Below, one piece after another: positions 26,301 through 32,157 of a stretch of DNA of 64,000 nt (position 1 is its first letter; every line of letters begins with the position of its first letter). A model generated the notes under the pieces. It was given only the letters and a program-made list of their open reading frames with translations, did not search any database and was not told where the DNA came from. The position numbers and the translations under genes were made by a program. This stretch comes from Myxococcales bacterium UBA1660 (lineage in GTDB: Bacteria > Myxococcota_A > Polyangia > Polyangiales > Houyiibacteriaceae). The stretch covers positions 33,891 through 97,890 of the forward strand of contig DCLA01000053.1 in assembly GCA_002320815.1 (NCBI GenBank). The letters run 5' to 3'.

Positions 26301-26421
26301 CGACCGGATGGACAAGAACCAGGACATCGTCACGAAGTTCCTGAACGAGGAGGATTTCAAGAAGGCGCTCTCGGAGCTTCTGGCGAAGCGGCTCTACGAC
26401 GAAATCCGAGACGCGGGGTAG
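23389..26421 (+). CDS. hsdR: Type I restriction-modification system restriction subunit HsdR
   Basis: A 1,010-residue motor nuclease. The N-terminal PD-(D/E)xK nuclease shows DSVDMMVSLNGLPIATLELKN with Asp near 136 and ELK near 149-151. The SF2 translocase follows: Walker A SAGSGKSN near 304, DEAH (VDEAHSSQTG) near 409, FFAFTATPKAK, and a C-terminal helicase lobe with VANKFQTGFDQPLL and VQTLSRLNR. Motifs are intact, so the enzyme should translocate and cut unmodified DNA. It begins 18 bp after the GmrSD-like gene and ends 3 bp before the DUF3644 gene, with GGAGGGGGGC-like purines ahead of ATG 23389. Confidence 0.97.
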   Translation: MGYKEIDFEAAVEGDLLEAGYLRGEAADFDASLALIPKDLFAFIAATQPELWAQLRKNHPTGLESGLLDALTKKLNDRGTLEVLRHGFKFYGKRIATAFFRPAHGLNPDLETKYAANRLVITRQVKFNPDGEDSVDMMVSLNGLPIATLELKNSLTGQTVQHALKQYQYDRDPKLPLFWFKKRALVHFAVDTDLVYMTTKLARKGTYFLPFNRGTEDGGAGNPTVEGEPYKTSYLWREVLERHSLLDILARFIHLEQKEEVVLGKTRRKEALIFPRYHQLDVVRKLEAAARDEGPGHHYLVQHSAGSGKSNSIAWAAHRLASLHDANDEKLFDSVVVVTDRRVLDRQLQDTIYQFEHKQGVVEKIDKHSTQLAKALERGTKIIITTLQKFPFVTEKIENLPDRRYAIIVDEAHSSQTGEAARTLRAVLAGSTEGQADHVADAGASYVPAGPAEDAQDPDEPTYEDEIARVMKSRGKQPNLSFFAFTATPKAKTLEVFGRKDAEGKPRPFHLYSMRQAIEEGFILDVLRNYVTYRAYYKLMRASEEFDPEVKKKETARALARFASLHPHNIAQKIEVIVEHYRRFVRKKIGGKAKAMVVTRSRLHAVRYKLAFDEYLAAQGYDDTRALVAFSGTVIDPDSSKEFTEVGMNDGLPESEVPTKFGSDEFQVLLVANKFQTGFDQPLLCAMYVDKRLSGVQCVQTLSRLNRKIQGKENGDTFVLDFVNEAEEIRRAFQPFYEQTTVSDTADPYQLEQLQGELDDARIWTESELESFAKVFYRPKQNLTDKEHAELHHHLQPAVDRFAAWEDEEARDLWKGKLQAFVRLYSFMSQVMPWDDRDLEIRYSFGRFLLKRLPRTKGEGVDVEGEVDLHSYRLTRLGETDIVLDKEGQGEVKGPTSVGTGKAEDEDVPLHEVIDILNERFGTDFTKADQLLFEQIIEDGKADEQVQARAKANTLENFSISIKDKVEGLMIDRMDKNQDIVTKFLNEEDFKKALSELLAKRLYDEIRDAG

Positions 26422-26424
26422 TTC

Positions 26425-27702
26425 GTGGCTCGGGGGAAGAAGGCAGCTCGGCTCAACAAAAACCAGCGTGCCCTCCTGGCGCTGCTCCGAAGCCGCTCCG
26501 GGAAGACTGTGGAGACGGGCGAGATCCTGAAGGTCACGGGATGGAAGCAGTCGAGTTGGCGCGTTTACCGGAACAACGGCCTTTACTCACCGTATCTCCG
26601 GGACCGTGGCGATGGCAGATTCGATGTGCTTCTGGATGATTCGGTGGATGACGCCGCGTTCGCACGTCAGGTCACCCAGAGCACCCGCAAGCGCCGCCCC
26701 ACAGGAGCGCTCCGCTACGAGATCTCGCGCCGTCTCGTCGAGCGCAGCGCCGACAACATGATCCTGGCCGTCGAGACGTACAACCGGCCGACTCTCAAGA
26801 ACCGGATGGACGGTTTCGCCATGCTCTTCTGTACGGCGTGGGAGCAGCTGCTCAAGGCGGAGATGATCGAAGCTTCGGGTGAGAACGCCGCCTATCGCCC
26901 CTCCAAGCCAGGACGACGGCGCGAGACCTTGAGTTTGGACGAGTGCCTTCAACATCACTTCGGTGACAAGGACGTGGTCCGGAAAAACATCGAGCGGATC
27001 GCCGAGCTGCGACATGCCGCCACGCATTTCGTAGTTCCCGAAATCCAGGCTCCGTTCGCCTACGTGTTCCAGTCCGGCGTTCTCAACTACGCCAGACGCT
27101 ATCGGGACCTGATGCAGGCTCCCTTTCTCCCAAGGGCGAACATCGGACTTCTTGCCCTTGCGGGGCAGGGAGAGGAGATCGATGCGGCCGCGCTTCAGCA
27201 TCTCTACGGTGCCGACCTGGGCGCTGAAATCGCAGACTACTCGACCCAGCTCGAAGACGAGATCGCCGAGGTCTCGGACGAGCGCTTCGCCGTCCGGGTG
27301 GAGGTGACGATCAGGTTCGCCTCAGACAAGGGTGGCGCATCCCCCGATGTCACCTTGGTCAAGGCCAGCGAGGCGCCCGCCAACGCGGTCGTGCTGTACA
27401 AGCCGACCGACCCCGAACGAACCCATCCCTACCGGACCCTCGAGCTTTGCGAGCTGATTACCCAGAAACTGGGACATAAGTTCTCGACCTACGACCTTCA
27501 GTGCGTTCTGCACAAGACGGGGTGGAAGAAGGCCGACAACTCGTACCATCGGCTCCAGCAGAATCCTGACACGCACAAGTACTCCGTACAGGCCGTAGAG
27601 GAGATCGTTCGGCTGCTAACGGCCCATGACACATACCTGAAAAAGGCGAAAGAGAGCTACCGGCGTACATCGAGGAGTCGGTCCAAGGCCGAGCCTCCCT
27701 GA
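26425..27702 (+). CDS. DUF3644 domain protein with a HEPN-like RX4H motif
   Basis: A 425-residue protein from GTG 26425, 3 bp after hsdR. Residues 10-70 look like a small DNA-binding or wHTH-type domain (NKNQRALLALLRSRSGKTVETGEI). The DUF3644 core follows, with AWEQLLKAEMI and IAELRHAATHF near 195, where R-HAAT-H fits the RX4-6H catalytic signature of HEPN ribonucleases. The C-terminal part repeats a KFSTYDLQCVLHKTGWK DNA-binding-like module resembling the N-terminal one. Coupling to the restriction operon suggests a backup toxin that acts on RNA when restriction is breached. The RNase role is inference; an RNA-binding or immune-modulator role is also possible. Confidence 0.82.
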   Translation: MARGKKAARLNKNQRALLALLRSRSGKTVETGEILKVTGWKQSSWRVYRNNGLYSPYLRDRGDGRFDVLLDDSVDDAAFARQVTQSTRKRRPTGALRYEISRRLVERSADNMILAVETYNRPTLKNRMDGFAMLFCTAWEQLLKAEMIEASGENAAYRPSKPGRRRETLSLDECLQHHFGDKDVVRKNIERIAELRHAATHFVVPEIQAPFAYVFQSGVLNYARRYRDLMQAPFLPRANIGLLALAGQGEEIDAAALQHLYGADLGAEIADYSTQLEDEIAEVSDERFAVRVEVTIRFASDKGGASPDVTLVKASEAPANAVVLYKPTDPERTHPYRTLELCELITQKLGHKFSTYDLQCVLHKTGWKKADNSYHRLQQNPDTHKYSVQAVEEIVRLLTAHDTYLKKAKESYRRTSRSRSKAEPP

Positions 27703-27716
27703 GGGGGTGGTTGCGT

Positions 27717-28136
27717 TCATGCCAACCGGCGACGGTTCCTGGTGTCCGGAACTGAGGGTAGCTGCCCGGCTCGGTGCCCAAGCTCGATGAGCAGCGCATC
27801 GCAGATCTCGAGAACCGTCGAGGTGAGCGACCCTCGCTCCCCACCTGCCCGATCTGCCAGGAAAGAGCAGACGGCTTCGGAGACCCCCTCGGCGACGAGG
27901 GCGGAGCAGACGTCGTCGTATCGCCCCGCTTCGAAGGCAACTGGTACTTCGCTTGGGGGTGGGGGCTCTGGTGGCGTCGGAGGAGTGGGTTTGGGCTTGG
28001 CTTCCTCCGCCGGCTCGGGCTGCGGTTGTTGGACAGCGCTGGACGAATCGTCGTCCACGCAGGACGGGATTACCGCCAAGAGGTAGGCCACGACGAGCGT
28101 CAACCGGAGACGATGATGGGGGACAGGATGGAACAT
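27717..28136 (-). CDS. Short hypothetical lipoprotein at the island's right end
   Basis: A 139-residue protein with a plausible lipoprotein signal ending in VIPSC near residue 26, then a Pro/Glu/Lys linker (PEPAEEAKPKPTPPTPPEPP), then a 70-residue region with two cysteine pairs (VCSALVAEGVSEAVC). Convergent with the DUF3644 gene (14 bp). Its first codons overlap the integrase remnant on the other strand, so it marks the point where the integrase was lost. No family recognised; a chance ORF is possible but the signal/linker structure argues for a real gene. Confidence 0.55.
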   Translation of the reverse strand: MFHPVPHHRLRLTLVVAYLLAVIPSCVDDDSSSAVQQPQPEPAEEAKPKPTPPTPPEPPPPSEVPVAFEAGRYDDVCSALVAEGVSEAVCSFLADRAGGERGSLTSTVLEICDALLIELGHRAGQLPSVPDTRNRRRLA

Positions 28137-28558
28137 GAGTTGGTCCCCCTACCCCCCGATCTGCTCCCCGGCTTCGAGAAGCTCATCGACGAGGCGGAGC
28201 CCGGCGCACCTCTGCTCGAGCGCTGGTCCAACGTCCGTCGGGCTCTGCTCCGCGCCTGCGAGAAGGCTGGCATCGAGCCGGTGAGTCCCAATGATCTCCG
28301 CCGCACCTTTGCCAGCTGGCTGGCCGAGCGAGGAGTGCCCGAGCTGGTCGTCGTCTCGCTGATGGGCCACTCCAACAGCGCGATGGTCCGGCGGGTCTAC
28401 GCCCAGATCGGACGGCCGGCTCACCACCAAGCCATCCAGCGGCTTCCTGCGCTCGGCGCCCCCTCGGGCGACTCCCCGACTGTGACAGTCTGTGTGACAG
28501 ACGGAGCGGGAAAAGGCGGTACGCGGCGACCCTACGCCGGCTCCGACGCCACCCCCCG

Positions 28559-28588
28559 AAAAGCAAAAACCCCGCTGAAAAGCGGGGT
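28559..28588 (-). terminator. Intrinsic terminator of tRNA-Phe (brought by the island)
   Basis: On the minus strand an 8-bp perfect stem (ACCCCGCT/AGCGGGGT, 28569-28588) with a 4-base loop is followed by TTTTTGCTTTT. It lies 6 bp past the tRNA 3' CCA. It shares its flanking sequence pattern with the terminator at 14192-14224, on the other side of the element. Confidence 0.88.
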
Positions 28589-28593
28589 CTCTG

Positions 28594-28669
28594 TGGTGCC
28601 CAGAGGCGGAATCGAACCGTCGACACGGGGATTTTCAATCCCCTGCTCTACCAACTGAGCTATCTGGGC
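28594..28669 (-). tRNA. tRNA-Phe (GAA)
   Basis: 76 nt including encoded CCA (28594-28596). Acceptor GCCCAGA pairs with TCTGGGC, D arm AGCTCAGTTGGTAGAGC, anticodon arm with the loop TTGAAAA (anticodon GAA), T arm ending GTTCGATTCC. The 3' 47 bases from the anticodon stem on are duplicated at the other end of the island, so the gene is a hybrid: 5' part original, 3' part from the integrated element, with no sequence cost. Confidence 0.98.
28595..28641 (-). repeat. attR: 47-bp direct repeat within intact tRNA-Phe
   Basis: Perfect match to 14231-14277. The identity ends at 28641, on the island-distal side where the two sequences diverge (cct here, agg at the left copy). Confidence 0.95.
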
Positions 28670-28687
28670 GTCCCGTTGGGGAGGCGG

Positions 28688-28715
28688 AAAATACCTCGAC
28701 GGGCGGCCATGTCAA
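28688..28715 (-). promoter_or_regulatory. Sigma-70 type promoter of tRNA-Phe
   Basis: On the minus strand: -35 TTGACA (28710-28715, perfect consensus), 16-bp spacer, -10 TATTTT (28688-28693). The -10 box is 18 bp from the mature tRNA 5' end, so transcription should start a few bases ahead of the tRNA. Confidence 0.8.
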
Positions 28716-28833
28716 GGACGGGATCGCCCTTCCGTTCGATTCGTTCCCCGGGGCCCCCCGCGGGCCCCGCTTTCGGCGGCGCGCGCCTTTGTTGCCCGCG
28801 TTCGGTCGGAGCGGTCTAGAATGGTGGGAGCGG

Positions 28834-29811
28834 ATGACTTCTTCCACGACAGACCGAGCGCTCGCCGCGTTCCGCCGGCTCCTCGCCGACGCGCCCAGTG
28901 GGCGGCAGGCGAAGGTGGACGCGCTCGTGGCCCTCTCGCAGCGCACGGTCTTCGTGGCCACGTGGACGCCGGACGGCGAGGACTACCGGACGCTGGTGAA
29001 CAGCAACGGTCAGAACGCGCTGCCCATCTTCACCGATCAGCAGGAGCTGATGGTCGCCGCCGAGCGCTTCGGCTGGCTCGACGAGCGCGGGCAGATCCCC
29101 CACCGCGAGGTGGGCGCCCGCTCGGCCCTGCGCCACGCGCTCTCCCGCGGGGTGGGCTTCGTGGTGGTCGACATCATGGCCGAGTACTCCCTCGAGGCGG
29201 AGCAGGCGGAGATCCAGCCGCTGGTCGCCTCCCGGAACCGCTCCGACTCGTCCGGTCCCTTCGCCGGCGTGGGGCGCATCTCCTCGTCGATGATGCAGGC
29301 GGTGCGGGTGACGCCCTCCGGCGGCGTGCCCCGCCCGATGACCCCCGAAGACGGCGTGACGCCGCCCCGCGCGGTGGTGACGCCGCCCTCGGGGCTCGGT
29401 CCCACGCCCGGCCTCCCCGCGGCGCCCCAGACCCTCGACGGCCACCGGCCGCCCCGGCAGCCCGACGCGACCTTCGGGGGCGGCGCCGGCGGCGCGGTCC
29501 AGCTCACGCCGCTGACGACCCAGCCCGACGACGTGCTCCTCGACGCCCTCTCCGAAGTGCTCCGCGAGTACCCCGAGGTCGAGTGGGCCGCGTTCTGCAA
29601 CGCCACCCGCGGGCCCAGCGCGGCCATGCCGTCCATCGCCCTGATGGTCGACGCCTCGTTCCGGCAGCGGGTCCAGGAGATCTCCCGCGCCCTGGTCCGG
29701 TCCGGTTCGGATGCGGGCGCGCATCTGGATGTCATCCTGCTCGCCGATGCCGAGCTCACCCGCGAAGCCCGAGCCGTCGGGCTCGTCTTCTACCCCTGGC
29801 GCCGCCGCTGA
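28834..29811 (+). CDS. SseB family protein
   Basis: A 325-residue protein. ATG 28834 follows GGGAG at a good distance; upstream in-frame codons have no such site. The N-terminal SseB domain reads VFVATWTPDGEDYRTLVNSNG then ALPIFTDQQEL, and a C-terminal SseB_C-like domain lies at about 240-325 (YPEVEWAAFC, VILLADAEL). The middle 80 residues are a Pro/Thr-rich linker. The family name comes from an enhancer of serine-sensitivity; the biochemical role is unknown. It ends 7 bp before the aminotransferase start, so it heads a four-gene operon. Confidence 0.85.
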   Translation: MTSSTTDRALAAFRRLLADAPSGRQAKVDALVALSQRTVFVATWTPDGEDYRTLVNSNGQNALPIFTDQQELMVAAERFGWLDERGQIPHREVGARSALRHALSRGVGFVVVDIMAEYSLEAEQAEIQPLVASRNRSDSSGPFAGVGRISSSMMQAVRVTPSGGVPRPMTPEDGVTPPRAVVTPPSGLGPTPGLPAAPQTLDGHRPPRQPDATFGGGAGGAVQLTPLTTQPDDVLLDALSEVLREYPEVEWAAFCNATRGPSAAMPSIALMVDASFRQRVQEISRALVRSGSDAGAHLDVILLADAELTREARAVGLVFYPWRRR

Positions 29812-29818
29812 TCCGCCC

Positions 29819-31096
29819 GTGACCCCGCTCGGGCGGTCGCTGCCGCAGATCCACACGCCGCTCCCCGGCCCGAAGACTTCCGCGCTGGTCGACGCGCTGG
29901 CCCGGAGCGAGTCGCCGGCCTTCACCACCCGCCGGGCCCGCCGCGCCGAGCAATCGGGCGCGCCCCAGGACCCCATCGTCTGGGCCGAGGCCGTCGGGTC
30001 CAACGTGGTCGACGCCGACGGCAACGTCTTCGTGGACCTCAGCGGCGGCTTCGGGGTCGCCGCGGTCGGCCACCGGCACCCGGCGGTGGTCGCCGCCATC
30101 CAGAGCCAGGCGGAGCGCCTCCTCCACGCCCTGGGCGACCTCCACCCCTCGGACGTGAAGATCCGCCTCCTGGAGCGCCTGGCCGCCCTGGCGCCCCAAC
30201 CGGAAGCCCGGGTGGTCCTCTCGCTCAGCGGAAGCGACGCGCTCACCACCGCCATCAAGAGCGCCGCGCTGCACACCGGCCGCCCCGGCGTGCTCGCCTT
30301 CGAGGGCGGCTACCACGGGCTGGACCACGGGCCACTGGCGGCCTGCGGCTACTCGGAGGGCTTCCGGACGCCGTTCGCCGGCCAGCTCAACCCCCACGTG
30401 CGCTTCACCGCCTACGGCGACGTCGAGGCCGCCCGGACGGCGATGGACGATACCGTCGGCGCGATCCTGGTCGAGCCCATCCAGGGCCGCGGCGGCTGCC
30501 GGGTCCCGCCGGTGGGCTATCTCGCGGCCCTGCAGGCCCTGGCCGAAGAGCGCGGCGCGGTGCTCATCGTCGACGAGGTGCTCACCGGCCTCTACCGCAC
30601 CGGCGTCCCCTTCGCGTGCATGGACCCGGTGGACCCGCTGCCCAGGCCGCCCGACCTGCTCTGCGTGGGCAAGGCCCTGGGGGGCGGCATGCCCATCAGC
30701 GCCTGCATCGGTTCTCTCGCCGTGATGGCCTCCTGGGGCGACCCCGGCGCGATGGCCATCCACACCGGGACCTTCTTCGGTCACCCGCTGGGCTCGGCGG
30801 CGGCGTTGGCGAGTCTCCAGGTCCTCGAGGACGAGGCCCTCGGAGCGCGCGCCCTCGCCATGGAGGCCCGCCTCCGCGAGCGGCTGGCCCCGCTCACGGT
30901 GCGCGGTCGCGGCCTCCTGCTCGGGGTGGTCCCGGACCAGCCGGTGTTGCCCCTCGTCCGCCGCTTGCTCGAGCGCGGTTTCCTGGCCATCCCCGCGGGG
31001 ATGCACGCCGAGATCATCCAGCTCGTGCCCCCGCTCACCATCGACGAGTCACTCCTCGACTCCTTCGTCGACACCCTGCGCGAGGTGATGGCATGA
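29819..31096 (+). CDS. Class III (omega) aminotransferase, PLP-dependent
   Basis: A 425-residue fold-type I aminotransferase from GTG 29819. VVDADGNVFVDLSGGFGVAAVGH, LSLSGSDALTTAIKSA, AFEGGYHG, ILVEPIQGRGG and IVDEVLTG (PLP-pyridine Asp) are in the class III order, and the Schiff-base Lys is in CVGKALGGGMP near 285. Such enzymes swap amino groups between an amine or omega-amino acid and an aldehyde or keto acid. Being 4-bp-overlapped with a LuxE- and then a LuxC-like gene suggests it aminates the aldehyde they would make. The true substrate is unknown. Confidence 0.9.
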   Translation: MTPLGRSLPQIHTPLPGPKTSALVDALARSESPAFTTRRARRAEQSGAPQDPIVWAEAVGSNVVDADGNVFVDLSGGFGVAAVGHRHPAVVAAIQSQAERLLHALGDLHPSDVKIRLLERLAALAPQPEARVVLSLSGSDALTTAIKSAALHTGRPGVLAFEGGYHGLDHGPLAACGYSEGFRTPFAGQLNPHVRFTAYGDVEAARTAMDDTVGAILVEPIQGRGGCRVPPVGYLAALQALAEERGAVLIVDEVLTGLYRTGVPFACMDPVDPLPRPPDLLCVGKALGGGMPISACIGSLAVMASWGDPGAMAIHTGTFFGHPLGSAAALASLQVLEDEALGARALAMEARLRERLAPLTVRGRGLLLGVVPDQPVLPLVRRLLERGFLAIPAGMHAEIIQLVPPLTIDESLLDSFVDTLREVMA

Positions 31097-32157
31097 ACCG
31101 CGCGGTCCTGAAGGAGCGCATCCTGGCGCTCCTGGCGCGCGCCGAGGAGCAGGCGACCCTGGAGGCCCTCCACGAGGAGCGCGACCAGCTCATCGTGGAC
31201 CTGGCGGCCTACCAGGGCGAGGTGGTGAAGCCCTATCGGCGGTTGGTGGCCGGCGCGCGGCAGACCCTCTTCGACGAGTTCCCTCCGGCGCTCCCCACCG
31301 AGGTCTTCCGGCACGTGCGGGTCGCCGCCCACGACGCCGAGGAGGACCAACGGGTCTTCCGCACCTCGGGGACCACCACCGGCGCCCGCGGCGCCCACGC
31401 CTTTCGCGACCTGGAGCTCTACGACCGGGCCGCCCGGGTCGCGGCGCGCCCGCTGCTCTTTCCCGGGGACCCGGTGCGCCTGATCCTCCTGGCGCCGCCC
31501 GAGGCCGAGGCCCCCGACTCCAGCCTGACCTACATGCTGGCCCGCTTCACCGAGTGGTTCGCCACTTCGGCCACCTGGATTTGGCCCCTCGACGCGGCGG
31601 CGCTCACCGACGCCCTGGCGGCCGCCGAAGCGGCCGGCGAGCCCACCGCCGTCCTCGGGACCAGCTTCGCCTTCGTCCACGCCGAGGACACCCTGGAGCG
31701 CTCGTTCGCGCTGCCGGCGGGGAGCCGCTTGATGCAGACCGGCGGCTTCAAGGGGCGCTCCCGCGAGGTGGCCCCGGCCGAGCTCCGCGGGCTCCTCGGC
31801 GCCCGCTACGGCCTGAGCGACGACCGCATCGTGAGCGAGTACGGCATGACCGAGCTGAGCTCCCAGCTCTACGAGACCACCCTGGTGGACCGCGCCGCGC
31901 CGCGTCGCTACCGCGCGCCGGCGTGGGTGCGGGTGACCACCGTGGACCCCGAGCGCCTCGAGCCCCTGCCCACCGGCGCGCGGGGCCTGCTCCGCATCGA
32001 CGACGTGGCCAACCTGGACTCGGTGGCCTGCCTCCAGACCGCCGACTCGGCCACGGTCCACCCGGACGGCACCGTGGAGCTCCACGGACGCCACCCCGGC
32101 GCCCTGCCCCGGGGGTGCTCCCTGGCGGTCGAAGAGGCCCTCGCTGCTGCCCCATGA
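31093..32157 (+). CDS. LuxE-type acyl-protein synthetase/acyl-protein thioesterase family
   Basis: A 354-residue acyl-activating enzyme of the LuxE (PF04443) type. Adenylate-forming signatures are FRTSGTTTGARG near 88, GGFKGRSREV and SEYGMTELSSQLYE. In the bacterial luciferase system LuxE activates a fatty acid with ATP and passes it from a C-terminal Cys to LuxC. Here a Cys in RGCSLAVEEAL near the C terminus is the best candidate for that acyl-carrying residue (inference). ATG 31093 overlaps the aminotransferase stop (ATGA). No luciferase genes lie nearby, so this is not light production. Confidence 0.9.
   Translation: MNRAVLKERILALLARAEEQATLEALHEERDQLIVDLAAYQGEVVKPYRRLVAGARQTLFDEFPPALPTEVFRHVRVAAHDAEEDQRVFRTSGTTTGARGAHAFRDLELYDRAARVAARPLLFPGDPVRLILLAPPEAEAPDSSLTYMLARFTEWFATSATWIWPLDAAALTDALAAAEAAGEPTAVLGTSFAFVHAEDTLERSFALPAGSRLMQTGGFKGRSREVAPAELRGLLGARYGLSDDRIVSEYGMTELSSQLYETTLVDRAAPRRYRAPAWVRVTTVDPERLEPLPTGARGLLRIDDVANLDSVACLQTADSATVHPDGTVELHGRHPGALPRGCSLAVEEALAAAP

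Larger units (their letters stand above)
14231..28641. mobile_element. Genomic island integrated at tRNA-Phe, carrying a type I restriction-modification defence operon
   Basis: The bounds are the 47-bp direct repeats 14231-14277 and 28595-28641, the second within the intact tRNA-Phe. Inside are only accessory genes: a TIGR04255 operon, a DUF6338-like protein with two small partners, hsdM-hsdS-GmrSD-like-hsdR-DUF3644, a small lipoprotein, and a tyrosine recombinase remnant whose 3' end abuts attR. Parts, notably hsdS and the left arm, have more A/T-rich codons than the flanking chromosome. The element supplied its own 3' tRNA half and terminator. With no intact integrase, it is probably not self-mobile now. 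Confidence 0.9.
28128..28658 (+). pseudogene. Tyrosine recombinase (phage-type integrase), N-terminally truncated
   Basis: Homology begins near 28137 with VPLPPDLLPGF and includes NDLRRTFASWLAERGVPELVV (box with second catalytic Arg), LMGHSNSAMV (His) and RRVYAQIG (nucleophilic Tyr). Everything upstream, including the SAM-like core-binding domain and the first catalytic Arg, is absent, so it cannot be active alone. The frame then runs through the terminator and attR to a stop inside tRNA-Phe, the usual position of an integrase next to its own attachment site. An in-frame ATG exists at 28128 (28113 is another) but is probably incidental. Confidence 0.82.
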
